Source of the DNA: Flavobacterium fluviale
Lineage (GTDB): Bacteria; Bacteroidota; Bacteroidia; Flavobacteriales; Flavobacteriaceae
Assembly (NCBI RefSeq): GCF_003312915.1
Contig: NZ_CP030261.1
Location: forward strand, 4,278,001-4,342,000
Direction: 5' to 3'
Length of the DNA: 64,000 nucleotides
The position numbers and the translations under genes are program-made. Positions 33,728 to 42,418 of this stretch are shown here, one piece after another. The notes under the pieces were generated by a model, which was given only the letters and a program-made list of their open reading frames with translations, made no database searches and was not told the DNA's origin. Within the stretch, counting starts at the first letter, position 1. Every line of letters begins with the position of its first letter.

Positions 33728-33831
33728 TTTGTCATCCTGAGGAACGAAGGATCTCACACGTAACTAAACAATAATTGGCAACAAACTATACGGAATTTCT
33801 ATTGTGATTTCTCCTTCGTCGAAATGACAAA
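33728..33831. repeat. Inverted-repeat element (GACGAAGGAGAAATCAC family)
   Basis: Two imperfect arms face each other: 33728-33759 (tttgtcatcctgaggaacga onwards) and 33804-33831 (gtgatttctccttcgtcgaa onwards), about 28 bases each. They share TGTCAT..CGAAGGA..TC.CAC. The centre is AT-rich. It fills most of the gap between rsmE and the DUF4159 gene and has no coding frame. Size and form are MITE-like. Confidence 0.65.
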
Positions 33832-33861
33832 AAATGCGAAAACAAGATATTTAAAACTTAC

Positions 33862-34500
33862 ATGAAAAAAATATTCTATTTATTGTTCCTTTTTTCAATC
33901 TCTTCTTTTTCACAAGAAATTGCTTTGCTTAAATACAGCGGAGGCGGCGACTGGTATGCCAACCCAACATCATTACCCAATTTAATCAGTTTTTGCAACG
34001 CCAATATTTCTACTCGCATCAAAAATAAACCTTCGACCGTAGAGCCAAGCAATCCAGATTTATTTTCGTATCCGTTTGTACATATGACGGGTCACGGAAA
34101 TGTAGTTTTCAGCGATTCTGATGTAACTAATCTTAGAAATTACCTAACGGCGGGCGGTTTTCTGCATATTGATGATAATTACGGAATGGATCAATTCATT
34201 CGTAAAGAGATTAAAAAAATATTTCCGAATAATAATTTAGTGGAGATTCCTTCAAATCATCCTATCTTTCAAAAACCGTTTCCATTTCCAAACGGATTAC
34301 CAAAAATTCATGAACACGACGGAACTCGTCCGCAGGCTTTTGGTATTTTTATAGACAATAAATTGGTTTTACTCTACACTTATGAATGCGATTTGGGCGA
34401 TGGCTGGGAAGATGCCGAAGTTCATAATGATCCAGCAAATGCTAGAGACAAAGCTCTAAAAATGGGTGCAAACATCATCAATTATATTTTTACCAATTAA
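33862..34500 (+). CDS. DUF4159 domain exported protein
   Basis: A 212-residue protein with a signal peptide ending FSQ (about residue 18), and a DUF4159 domain over nearly the whole mature part. Visible conserved blocks are LLKYSGGGDWYANP, PFVHMTGHGNVVFSD, GGFLHIDDNYGMD, IPSNHPIF and CDLGDGWED. The fold is glutamine-amidotransferase-like in distant relatives, but the domain has no established activity. The His/Asp-rich positions could bind metal, which is inference. The TrmH-type gene starts 10 bp downstream and is probably in the same operon. Confidence 0.87.
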   Translation: MKKIFYLLFLFSISSFSQEIALLKYSGGGDWYANPTSLPNLISFCNANISTRIKNKPSTVEPSNPDLFSYPFVHMTGHGNVVFSDSDVTNLRNYLTAGGFLHIDDNYGMDQFIRKEIKKIFPNNNLVEIPSNHPIFQKPFPFPNGLPKIHEHDGTRPQAFGIFIDNKLVLLYTYECDLGDGWEDAEVHNDPANARDKALKMGANIINYIFTN

Positions 34501-34510
34501 ATTTAAAGAA

Positions 34511-35008
34511 GTGCAGCTTACTCACGAAGAAAATCAATTTGAAAGAAAGACGTTTCCCATCACTTTAGTTTGTGATCATATTTACTTTCAACAGAATATT
34601 GGTTCGTTATTCAGAATTTCTGAAGCTTTTGGAGTAGAAAATATTATTTTCTTTGGAAAAGATATTCCGCTGACACCGCGTAAAATCAATAAAACTTCCC
34701 GAAGCACGCATCTTCATGTCGCTCATTCTATAATTGAAGATTTTACTGAACTTCAATCTTTTCTATTAGACAATGATTTTGAAATTATTGCATTAGAAAT
34801 TGCCTCAAACAGCAAACCTTTAAAAGAAGTTTTTATTCCAAAAAACAAAAAAATCGCTCTTTTGATTGGAAGCGAAATCAATGGAATATCAGAGGAACTT
34901 CTAAAACTTTCACATCAAATCGTGCATATCAATATGTTTGGAAAAAACAGCAGTATGAATGTGGTTCAAGCTGCGAGTATTGCTCTTTATGAGATCACTT
35001 CAAACTAA
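34511..35008 (+). CDS. TrmH/SpoU-family RNA 2'-O-methyltransferase
   Basis: A 165-residue SPOUT methyltransferase with the three SpoU motifs: QQNIGSLFRISEAFG (motif 1, catalytic Arg), KKIALLIGSEINGISEELL (motif 2, SAM knot) and MNVVQAASIALYE (motif 3). It has no extra RNA-binding domain, so it is a minimal catalytic unit; tRNA or rRNA 2'-O-methylation is expected but the target is not predictable. The start is the GTG at 34511, 10 bp after the DUF4159 stop; an upstream GTG at 34466 would overlap that gene. Confidence 0.88.
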   Translation: MQLTHEENQFERKTFPITLVCDHIYFQQNIGSLFRISEAFGVENIIFFGKDIPLTPRKINKTSRSTHLHVAHSIIEDFTELQSFLLDNDFEIIALEIASNSKPLKEVFIPKNKKIALLIGSEINGISEELLKLSHQIVHINMFGKNSSMNVVQAASIALYEITSN

Positions 35009-35308
35009 TTATATTGAGTTCTAAAGATTTATTTTTTACAAATCATTAATTTGATTTCCAACAATTTGATTTCTAAAATAATCGTTTAACGCACAAATTT
35101 TTACGACGAAATACACTTTAAAAAACAAAAACAAAGTAAAACCTTACTAATATTTAAAGTTGTATTTTTGTAAGAACCAGTGTTTGTAAGGCACTGTAAA
35201 AATTCGCACAAAATATTCTTTATAAAATTTTTCTGTAATATAATTTTGTTATAAAATTGCGCTAATGTTTAACTAATCAACATTTTTATAACAAAAACCC
35301 AAACTATT
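35009..35308. other. Long intergenic leader of the M43 protease gene
   Basis: These 300 bases are AT-rich and non-coding. One -7-type element TATTTTTG (35163-35170) on the plus strand would give a 5' leader of about 130 nt. The leader holds a short inverted repeat (GTAAGAACCAGTGTTTGTAAGG region) but no riboswitch that I recognise. Confidence 0.4.
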
Positions 35309-36268
35309 ATGAAAAAAGTTATTATTACCACATTTGCAGCATTACTGTTGTTTGCATGTCAAAATGAACAATCTGATTCTGCTAATTCAGATGCGTCTGC
35401 AGCTTCACGCCGCGGGTGCGCAACTCAAGAAGTTTTAGAAGCTCAATTAAAAGCAGATCCGATGATGGCAATCAGGATGAATGAAATTGAAGCTTTTACT
35501 GCAAAACATTCTCTTACAAACTTTACAGGCCGTTTAGTAAATGGCAAAATTGAAATTCCAGTTGTAGTAAATGTTCTTTACAGAACTGCAGCACAGAATA
35601 TTTCAGCGGCTCAAATTCAATCACAAATCGATGTATTGAATAAAGATTTTAATGCTTTAAACTCAGATTACAATAATGTACCTGCTTTATTTTCAGGAGT
35701 TAAAGCAAACATAGGAATTACTTTTGTTCTAGATCAGGTTATTAGAAAATCTACTACCAAAACTTCTTGGGGAACAAATGATGCCATGAAGAAAACAGCT
35801 CAAGGCGGCATTGCACCTACTTCTCCAACTACTAAATTAAACATTTGGACTTGCAACATTGGAGGCGGTATTTTAGGTTATGCTCAATTTCCTGGCGGAT
35901 CTTCCTCTACAGATGGAGTTGTTATCGACCCTCGTTATTTTGGATTATCTGGTTCTGCAAATGCTCCATTTAATTTAGGAAGAACTGCTACTCACGAAGT
36001 TGGACACTGGATGAACTTACGTCACATTTGGGGCGATGCAACTTGCGGAAGCGATCTTGTTGCTGATACTCCTACGCATAACGAAGAAAATTATGGAGTT
36101 CCTGCATATCCACATTACAGCACTTGTTCTGGAACACCTGTAGAAATGACTATGAACTATATGGATTATGTTGATGATGCAGCAATGTACATGTTCTCAA
36201 CAGGACAAAAAAACAGAATTTCAGCAATTTTTACAGCTGGAGGCGCAAGAGCTTCTTTTGCACAATAG
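35309..36268 (+). CDS. M43-family zinc metalloprotease, lipoprotein
   Basis: A 319-residue protein with a lipobox in LLLFACQN (Cys17). Residues about 70-315 are a pappalysin-type (M43B, cytophagalysin-like) catalytic domain: extended zinc site HEVGHWMNLRHIWGD (HExxHxxxxxH), a Cys pair CGSDLVADTPTHNE...YSTC likely in a disulfide, and the Met-turn in MTMNYMDYVDD followed by MFSTGQKNRI. An Arg-rich processing-like site (ASRRGC) lies just after the signal and may mark pro-region removal. There is no C-terminal type IX sorting domain, so it should remain lipid-anchored. It stands alone, with its own terminator. Confidence 0.93.
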   Translation: MKKVIITTFAALLLFACQNEQSDSANSDASAASRRGCATQEVLEAQLKADPMMAIRMNEIEAFTAKHSLTNFTGRLVNGKIEIPVVVNVLYRTAAQNISAAQIQSQIDVLNKDFNALNSDYNNVPALFSGVKANIGITFVLDQVIRKSTTKTSWGTNDAMKKTAQGGIAPTSPTTKLNIWTCNIGGGILGYAQFPGGSSSTDGVVIDPRYFGLSGSANAPFNLGRTATHEVGHWMNLRHIWGDATCGSDLVADTPTHNEENYGVPAYPHYSTCSGTPVEMTMNYMDYVDDAAMYMFSTGQKNRISAIFTAGGARASFAQ

Positions 36269-36288
36269 CCTATCCTAAAATATGCGAG

Positions 36289-36319
36289 AAAGCGAGATGT
36301 TTTTCATCTCGCTTTTTTT
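36289..36319 (+). terminator. Rho-independent terminator of the M43 protease gene
   Basis: AAAGCGAGATG (36289-36299) pairs with CATCTCGCTTT (36305-36315) around five T residues, followed by more T. Confidence 0.93.
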
Positions 36320-36375
36320 GTTTAAACCCATATTTTAAAATGCTTTTTGCTATATTTATAGTCTAAAATTAAAAA

Positions 36376-37467
36376 ATGATAACGTCAAAAACTATTTCTA
36401 ACGGAATTTTAAGAGCTTTAGCAACAATCTTAATAATTGGTATCGTATTATACTTTTTATATTCAATTCAAACAGTAATTGTATACTTATGTATTTCATT
36501 ACTTTTATGTTTAATTTCAAATCCGTTGGTCTTATTTTTAAAAAATAAATTGAAGTTCAGCAACTCCTTAGCTGCAACAACCACTATCATTCTTTTTGTC
36601 TTTTTAATTGCAGGATTCATACTTTTATTTGTCCCGCTGATTATTTCCCAGGCCAACAATTTAGCGCTTTTAGATACGGCGCATCTTCAGACTAAATTTA
36701 TGGAAACAGAAAGACATCTTGAAGAATATTTTAATGTCCAGCATATTGATTTAAATAAAGTTATAAAAGATTCTAAACTTACATCGGTACTGGATTTCAG
36801 TTATTTCACAGGATTTATCAATTCGATACTTAATTTTATGGCCGATATGGGAATGGGATTAGTATCGGTGTTTTTTATTACTTTCTTTTTTATTAAAGAT
36901 CAAACTGTTTTTAAAGATCAAGCCAGAAGAATACTTCCAGATTCAAATGAAGACAAAATTATAAACTCAATTACCAAAATAAATCATTTATTGACCCGCT
37001 ATTTTATTGGTTTACTATTACAATTAATAGTGGTCTTTATTCTATATCTTATTGTATTAATTATTTTCGGAAATAAAAATGCATTTGTGATTGCTTTTTT
37101 ATGTGCTATCCTAAATATAATACCATACTTGGGGCCAATTATTGGAACTACTTTGGCTGGAATTCTTACTATGATCAGCATGATCGGGCAAGATTTTCAA
37201 TCGGAAATTCTGCCGACTACAATTTATGTAGTAATAGGCTTTTTAGTAGTTCAGGCTATTGATAATAATATCAGCCAGCCTATAATTTCGTCAAAAAGTG
37301 TAAATTCGCACCCGTTAGAAATATTCTTGATCATTTTAATAAGCGGTATCACTTTTGGAATTGTCGGCATGATCATCGCGGTTCCGGTTTTTACAATGAT
37401 TAAAGTGATTTTAAAAGAATTTTTTCCTAACAATAAAATTGTCTCCGTATTAACCGAAAGAATTTAG
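36376..37467 (+). CDS. AI-2E family transporter (PerM-like)
   Basis: A 363-residue inner-membrane protein with about eight helices: two near the N terminus (15-55), one at 62-85, a soluble stretch (90-145), then a block from 150 to the end. Typical motifs are FFIKD after the fourth helix, LLLQLIVVFILY, AILNIIPYLGPIIG and the late VQAIDNNISQPIISSKSVNSHPLEI. The family was named for autoinducer-2 export in E. coli, but members also act as ion antiporters; substrate here is unknown. The next gene begins two bases after the stop, so the two form an operon. Confidence 0.9.
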   Translation: MITSKTISNGILRALATILIIGIVLYFLYSIQTVIVYLCISLLLCLISNPLVLFLKNKLKFSNSLAATTTIILFVFLIAGFILLFVPLIISQANNLALLDTAHLQTKFMETERHLEEYFNVQHIDLNKVIKDSKLTSVLDFSYFTGFINSILNFMADMGMGLVSVFFITFFFIKDQTVFKDQARRILPDSNEDKIINSITKINHLLTRYFIGLLLQLIVVFILYLIVLIIFGNKNAFVIAFLCAILNIIPYLGPIIGTTLAGILTMISMIGQDFQSEILPTTIYVVIGFLVVQAIDNNISQPIISSKSVNSHPLEIFLIILISGITFGIVGMIIAVPVFTMIKVILKEFFPNNKIVSVLTERI

Positions 37468-37469
37468 CT

Positions 37470-38651
37470 TTGAACACTTCTATTTTGCATCCAGATATTC
37501 AAGAATTTATCATTCAAAATACTGGTGCAGACTTAACGAAATTAGCGCTTCAGAAAAATCCATTTCCAGATGTGGAATGGATTTTAATTTTAAATCAAAT
37601 TGAGGCTAGAACAAAAGCAAAAGAGAAACTGCCAACTTGGTTTTCGACTTCAAATATTATTTATCCAAGTAAGATTTCAGTCGAACAAACTTCATCTGAA
37701 AAAACGGCTGCGTACAAAGCCGATTTGATTTCCGGACAAACTTTAATTGATCTTACCGGCGGCTTTGGTGTCGATGATTATTATTTTTCGAAGAAATTCA
37801 AAGCTGTGACGCATTGCGAAATCAATGCTGATTTATCTGATATTGTAAAACATAATTTTAATCAATTAGAAGTTAAAAACTGTACTTTTTACAGTGGTGA
37901 TTCGATCAATATTTTGGAAGAATCTGATCAGAAATACGATTGGATTTACATTGATCCATCGCGCAGAAATGACGCGAAAGGAAAAGTTTTTATGCTGAAA
38001 GACTGTCTGCCCAATGTTCCTGAACTTCTCGATTTTTATTTAGAAAAGGCAGATTCGATTTTAATTAAAACTGCACCATTACTAGATATTTCAGCTGGAT
38101 TATCTGAATTAAAAAATGTAAAAAACATTCACATCATTGCGCTCGAGAATGAGGTTAAAGAATTGCTTTTTGAAATTCATAAAAATTACTCGGGAGAAAT
38201 CACCATAAAAACGGCCAATATTCTAAAAGAAAAAACAGAAACTTTTGAATTTGTTTTAGGAGAAGAAATGACTTTTCCACTGTTTGATGCACCTAAAAAA
38301 TATCTTTACGAACCCAACGCCGCGATAATGAAATCGGGCGGATTTGACGAAGTGGGTCTTTCGTTTGAAATTGACAAACTACATAAACATTCTCATTTGT
38401 ATACTTCTGAAAATTTAATTGATTTTCCGGGACGCAGATTTGAAATCCAAAAAGCAATTTCATACAACAAAAATGAAATGAAAATCGAACTTGCTAATAA
38501 GCAGGCCAATATAACAACTCGAAACTTTCCTGAAACAGTTGAAAACATTCGAAAAAAATGGAAAATAAAAAATGGAGGTAATTTGTATTGTTTTTTTACA
38601 ACAGATGTAAAAGATAACAAAATAGTTTTAATTTGCACCAAAATAATCTAA
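37470..38651 (+). CDS. Class I SAM-dependent methyltransferase with THUMP-like domain
   Basis: A 393-residue protein: an N-terminal helical part (1-85), a Rossmann methyltransferase core with motif I LIDLTGGFGVDDYYF (about 90-104), an acidic residue in CEIN (about 115), and motif IV DWIYIDPSRR (about 153-162). DPSRR resembles the DPP(Y/F/R) motif of nucleic-acid N-methyltransferases. The C-terminal 120 residues form a THUMP-like RNA-binding domain (NFPETVENIRKKWKIKNGG). RNA base methylation is likely but the target is unknown. Start is TTG at 37470, two bases after the AI-2E permease gene. Confidence 0.85.
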   Translation: MNTSILHPDIQEFIIQNTGADLTKLALQKNPFPDVEWILILNQIEARTKAKEKLPTWFSTSNIIYPSKISVEQTSSEKTAAYKADLISGQTLIDLTGGFGVDDYYFSKKFKAVTHCEINADLSDIVKHNFNQLEVKNCTFYSGDSINILEESDQKYDWIYIDPSRRNDAKGKVFMLKDCLPNVPELLDFYLEKADSILIKTAPLLDISAGLSELKNVKNIHIIALENEVKELLFEIHKNYSGEITIKTANILKEKTETFEFVLGEEMTFPLFDAPKKYLYEPNAAIMKSGGFDEVGLSFEIDKLHKHSHLYTSENLIDFPGRRFEIQKAISYNKNEMKIELANKQANITTRNFPETVENIRKKWKIKNGGNLYCFFTTDVKDNKIVLICTKII

Positions 38652-38656
38652 AAACA

Positions 38657-39223
38657 ATGAAACAACTATTTACTCTAACTCTTTTTTTATTAACTATTAC
38701 CGCATTTGCCCAAAAACCATGTGAATACAGCGTAAATGTAAATGACTCCATTGGAAGTTATAAAGTTACCAATGAATATTTAATGAGTGAAAAATATTTT
38801 GGAGGCAGCTTTAATTATATTTTCTTTTCTCTGGCTCAAACCGATGGTTTACCGACACTTAATCTTCAATCGATACAAAAAAGTAAAGATTTTATAAAGG
38901 CAAACTGTTTTGACAAAAATTCAAAAATATTTCTACAATTAGAAAACGGAAAGATTGTAACCTTAATGCACGTTAATCAAGAAAACTGCGGTACATTAAT
39001 TCGTGATGATAAAGGTTTTGACAATCGTGTAAATACAGGGATTTTTATGTTTATGAAAGATAATTTTGAAGAACTTAAAAAATCTCCAATTTCGATTATG
39101 CGAATTAAGTACCTTACAAATACCGAAGATTACATTGTAAAAGCCGAATTGACTTCTGAATTAAGCGGTAAAGTGACGCATCCTAACACTTATTTTATCG
39201 AAAACATTCGATGTGTTGAATAA
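38657..39223 (+). CDS. Exported protein of unknown function (188 aa)
   Basis: A signal peptide (LFTLTLFLLTITAFAQ, cut after about residue 19) leads to about 170 residues with alternating strands and three Cys (Cys22, one mid-domain and one at the C terminus). I recognise no family. The ATG at 38657 is chosen because it begins the signal peptide; the frame from 38633 adds eight residues and overlaps the preceding methyltransferase gene. It lies five bases after that gene and meets the opposing dipeptidase gene without any spacer. Confidence 0.75.
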   Translation: MKQLFTLTLFLLTITAFAQKPCEYSVNVNDSIGSYKVTNEYLMSEKYFGGSFNYIFFSLAQTDGLPTLNLQSIQKSKDFIKANCFDKNSKIFLQLENGKIVTLMHVNQENCGTLIRDDKGFDNRVNTGIFMFMKDNFEELKKSPISIMRIKYLTNTEDYIVKAELTSELSGKVTHPNTYFIENIRCVE

Positions 39224-39871
39224 TTAATCGCACTTCCATTTCTGATTGGCAACTTTATCTTTTAAACCCGATTTTAAATTATAATGCCACCACTCTGAAT
39301 CAAATGAATTGAAGCCGTTTTTTATCATAACCTTTTTCAAATAGGCTCTTTTAGATAAAATTTCTTTTGAAAGCTGTTTGAAATTATGGCTGGCCTGAAT
39401 TCCGAAAAAATCAAAAGGAGTACCCATATCTACTTCTTTTCCTGTTATATCAACTAAAGATATATCTACGGCTCCTCCTCTATTGTGGATGGAGCCTTTT
39501 TTTGGATCTGCCACATACTCTGGATTCGACACAATTTTCCACATTTTTTTTTGAATATCTAAAGGACGGTAGCAGTCGTATAATTTGATTTTGTAACCTT
39601 TTTTCAAAAAGTCATTATTAGCAGCAATTAAAGCTTTAACGGTTTTTAATCGCAGCATGCATTCGGCACAGTCATAAACTTTCGCTTTTAGAAAATTATC
39701 TTCAGTTGCATACTTCATGTCGTAAATAAAGTCATTGCTATAATCTCTAAGTCTTACGAATGTTGTGTCGGCAATTTCTGTTTCAACAGGAGTTGTGTAT
39801 ACTTCATTTTGTGCCTGTACTCCTGCCGTCAACAAAAGAAAAGTGACTAAAATTTTTGAAAAAGAATTCAT
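39224..39871 (-). CDS. D-alanyl-D-alanine dipeptidase (VanX/DdpX-like, M15D)
   Basis: A 215-residue exported protein with a signal peptide cut after VQAQ. The zinc peptidase motifs are complete: SIHNRGGAVDISLVD (SxHxxGxAxD, with zinc His and Asp) and SEWWHYN (catalytic Glu and zinc His). The family splits D-Ala-D-Ala; in organisms without vancomycin resistance it recycles or uses cell-wall dipeptides. No vanHA-type genes are near, so a peptidoglycan-turnover role is more likely than resistance. It converges with the neighbouring exported-protein gene, stop codon to stop codon. Confidence 0.92.
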   Translation of the reverse strand: MNSFSKILVTFLLLTAGVQAQNEVYTTPVETEIADTTFVRLRDYSNDFIYDMKYATEDNFLKAKVYDCAECMLRLKTVKALIAANNDFLKKGYKIKLYDCYRPLDIQKKMWKIVSNPEYVADPKKGSIHNRGGAVDISLVDITGKEVDMGTPFDFFGIQASHNFKQLSKEILSKRAYLKKVMIKNGFNSFDSEWWHYNLKSGLKDKVANQKWKCD

Positions 39872-40062
39872 TGATAGATAATTTTAAAAAATTGAAGTTA
39901 AACAAAAAAAATTAAAATTACTGATTCTTTAAAATTCAAATGGTTCATTGGTGTTTTATAAACGCCGAAAATTCCTTTCAAAACAGACATTATTTTAATA
40001 TCTTTATGAATATTAGACCATTACAATATATTTTAATTTATTAATTCTAAAATCAGTTACTT

Positions 40063-40578
40063 ATGAATTGCCGTGCCAAATCCATTTCTCTAGTAATGCT
40101 GAGTAGTTTAGTCTTTTTTTCCTGTAAAAAAGAAACCGTTAAAAGTGTTCCCACAACAGATTCGACATCAATTATAACACACGCATTACAATCAGATTCA
40201 GCTGTGATTAATCCGGCAGACACTTTAAACGATCTGACTGATAAAAGTGTCATTGGAACTCAATTTTTAACAAAGAGCAGTCTGGCCCCAAGATTACAAA
40301 AATTATTAGGTCCAGATTACAATCAAATGGTTGAATACTGGAATACTGAAACTCCGTTTGAAAAACAAGAAAATATCCTGCATGCGTGGGGATGCAAGCA
40401 GCATGACTGCAGTACGTACTCTTACGATCTTTTTATTGATGTAAAAAACAATAAAATAAATGTTTACAAATTTGAAAAATCTAAACTAACCGTTTTTAAA
40501 GAGGACGATTTTGAAATAGAAATTAAAGATCGATTTTTAAAAGATCTGGATGTAAAAAGGGAGAATATTAAGGAGTGA
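40063..40578 (+). CDS. Lipoprotein of unknown function (171 aa)
   Basis: The protein has a lipobox in LVFFSCKK (Cys21), a Ser/Thr/Asp-rich linker (25-65), then a compact domain (70-170) with WGCKQHDCSTYSYDLFIDVKNN. The Cys-x4-Cys pair in that block could form a disulfide or bind metal. Similar lipoproteins in other bacteria resemble inhibitors with a C-x-x-H-D-C turn (Ivy-like lysozyme inhibitors share such a CKPHDC loop), which is a weak, untested resemblance. Its TGA stop overlaps the first base triplet of a striking heptad repeat. Confidence 0.78.
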   Translation: MNCRAKSISLVMLSSLVFFSCKKETVKSVPTTDSTSIITHALQSDSAVINPADTLNDLTDKSVIGTQFLTKSSLAPRLQKLLGPDYNQMVEYWNTETPFEKQENILHAWGCKQHDCSTYSYDLFIDVKNNKINVYKFEKSKLTVFKEDDFEIEIKDRFLKDLDVKRENIKE

Positions 40579-40689
40579 TGGTTAATGGTTAATGGTTGAT
40601 GGTTGATGGGTAATGGGTAATGGGTAATGGGTAATGGTTAATGGTTAATGGTTGATCGTTTATGGTTGACTTTTAATTTTTAATTTTTA
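40578..40689. repeat. In-phase 7-bp tandem repeat, ATGGTTA word, 16 units
   Basis: Sixteen consecutive heptamers with no slip: atggtta x2, atggttg x2, atgggta x4, atggtta x2, atggttg, atcgttt, atggttg, actttta, attttta x2. The sub-words are arranged symmetrically around the four atgggta copies. It occupies nearly the whole space between the lipoprotein stop codon and the desaturase stop codon. Confidence 0.9.
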
Positions 40690-40699
40690 ATTCTTCTAT

Positions 40700-41803
40700 T
40701 CAAATTTCCCCCGTCATTAAAATATTCTCTTTTACTCCTTTATTTTTCAGCATTCTGAAGTGTGAACGCACAGCGTGGTAAAAAGGATATGAAGTATATG
40801 GCAGATTATATTCTTCGGCATAACGTCTTATAATCGGGGTGATATAGGGATAATACGTGTGGCCGACGCCTGGAAATAGATGATGTGCTACGTGATGCGT
40901 AAATCCTCCGTATAGAAAATTGGCAAGCTTGCTTTCTGTACTAAAATCTTTAGTTACAATCATTTGGTGCATTGCCCACGTGTCAGAAAGATTTCCTTCT
41001 TGGTCGGTATTGGGAAAATGGGCATCTTCATCAACATGAGTAGAAACCAGCGCGACCACTCCAATTGCACTGCCGCACATATGCATACAAAGCCAGGCGA
41101 AGAGAACGATATACCAAGGCTGGCTTAAAAGCATCATGGGTACAAAAAGCAGATAAATTAGATTTATAATTTTGGCTGCAAATAATCGATAAATTTCCTG
41201 TTTCGGAATTTTTTCAACTATTTTTTTCACGTAATTGTCTTTAGTCCCAAAAAAATCTTTAAAGTCTCTTATATATATCCAGTTAAGGCTGTAAAAGGGA
41301 TAAATTAGCCACATATAAATATGCTGGTATTTATGATAGTTGAATAGTGGACTACTAGGAAAAATGCGGATGATATCGCTTTGTTTTATATCTACATCCC
41401 AATCTGGAACATTCGGATACGCATGATGCAGACTGATATGCCGGCGCATCCAGAGCCAATGATTACTGCCGAAGAGCTCTAAAACATACAAGAACCACTC
41501 GTTATGTTTTGGCTTTTTAAACAAAGCTCCATGCGCTGCATCATGAAAAGCATTAATAAATAATGCGATCATTGTAATTCCAGACAAAGTGTAAAAAAGA
41601 AAGAGTAGATAAGTCTGGTTTCCAAAAATTAAAATGCATCCATAAAATAAAAAGAAAGCGGCTAAAAGTCCGAGAGACTTTACAACATTTAATACGTATA
41701 AAGATGAGTTCTTTAAGATGGTTTCATTCACTTCTAAACGCATCTTTTTAAAAAAATCATCAGTTCCGGGTTTGACATATACCGGTCGTTTTAATTTTTC
41801 CAT
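40700..41803 (-). CDS. Fatty acid desaturase (acyl-lipid/acyl-CoA type)
   Basis: A 367-residue membrane diiron enzyme. The three histidine boxes are present: HDAAHG (about residue 87), HISLHHAYP (about 122) and THHVAHHLFPG (about 305), with four membrane helices (about 33-75 and 210-250). It inserts a double bond into acyl chains using O2 and electrons from ferredoxin or cytochrome b5-like donors, keeping membranes fluid. There is no fused cytochrome b5 or ferredoxin domain. The gene stands alone; the regiospecificity cannot be read from the sequence. Confidence 0.92.
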   Translation of the reverse strand: MEKLKRPVYVKPGTDDFFKKMRLEVNETILKNSSLYVLNVVKSLGLLAAFFLFYGCILIFGNQTYLLFLFYTLSGITMIALFINAFHDAAHGALFKKPKHNEWFLYVLELFGSNHWLWMRRHISLHHAYPNVPDWDVDIKQSDIIRIFPSSPLFNYHKYQHIYMWLIYPFYSLNWIYIRDFKDFFGTKDNYVKKIVEKIPKQEIYRLFAAKIINLIYLLFVPMMLLSQPWYIVLFAWLCMHMCGSAIGVVALVSTHVDEDAHFPNTDQEGNLSDTWAMHQMIVTKDFSTESKLANFLYGGFTHHVAHHLFPGVGHTYYPYITPIIRRYAEEYNLPYTSYPFYHAVRSHFRMLKNKGVKENILMTGEI

Positions 41804-41896
41804 GTGGTTACTGGCTAGAAATTGTCTATCAAATTTAATAAAAAAATCTTAACCCGCTGCAGTACATTTGTTTAACATTAAACATATCCAAATAAA

Positions 41897-41918
41897 AAGC
41901 CGCTCTAAGAAGCGGCTT
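41897..41918 (-). terminator. Terminator of the XRE regulator gene
   Basis: AAGCCGCT (41897-41904) pairs with AGCGGCTT (41911-41918); on the minus strand it is followed by TTTATT. It ends the regulator transcript before the desaturase gene. Confidence 0.8.
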
Positions 41919-41966
41919 AAAATCTATTTTTTTGTAGTTAGATATTTTTGGAAATTTTATGGAGCA

Positions 41967-42296
41967 TTACTCCTCAAATTTTTTCTCTGCGAGACGCAGC
42001 CTAATGGTATGTATACGATCCTCGATATCTTCTAAATCGTTTAGAATATCATGTTTTTCATAAACGGCTTCTGTCTCATTCACCATATTTTGTTCATTTT
42101 GTTGAGCAAATAGGTCATTTAAATCTACATCAGGAAAATTTTTACTTAAACTAATAATAAATTCAGAACCAATATTAGCTGTACCGTGTAAATATCTCCC
42201 AATCATTGCGGGACTAAATCCTAAAATTTGTCCTACCTCTTTTTGCTTTAATCCTTTATCCTTAAAGAATTTGCTTAATTTTTCGTGATACATCAT
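41967..42296 (-). CDS. XRE-family helix-turn-helix regulator
   Basis: A 109-residue protein. Residues about 3-62 form the five-helix Cro/C1-type domain, with the recognition pair in LKQKEVGQILGFSPAMIGRYLHG. The C-terminal 45 residues are acidic and predicted coiled coil (HDILNDLEDIEDRIHTIRLRLAEKK), probably for dimerisation. It is divergent from two small genes; the shared 122-bp region contains an inverted repeat, consistent with autoregulation and control of its neighbours. Either of two adjacent ATGs (42296, 42293) may be the start. Confidence 0.9.
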   Translation of the reverse strand: MMYHEKLSKFFKDKGLKQKEVGQILGFSPAMIGRYLHGTANIGSEFIISLSKNFPDVDLNDLFAQQNEQNMVNETEAVYEKHDILNDLEDIEDRIHTIRLRLAEKKFEE

Positions 42297-42313
42297 TATT
42301 TAAAATCAGAAAA

Positions 42314-42379
42314 AAATGTAGTTTAAATATATTTTTTAACATTCGAAAAGATAAAAAGTATAATATTATTCCTACATTT
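42314..42379. promoter_or_regulatory. Possible operator / divergent promoters of the XRE locus
   Basis: AAATGTAG (42314-42321) and CTACATTT (42372-42379) are exact inverse copies 50 bases apart. Each contains TACATTT, close to the -7 word TAnnTTTG, on the strand of the gene it faces, so the arms may be the two divergent promoters or the XRE binding sites, or both. Confidence 0.4.
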
Positions 42380-42418
42380 ACTTTTTTATTGAAATTATAA
42401 GTTATAAATAGCAAATAT

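Noticed and set aside
39224..39871. Vancomycin-resistance gene vanX
   Set aside because: The motif set fits VanX-type dipeptidases, but no vanH/vanA or regulator genes are near; a cell-wall turnover role is more likely.
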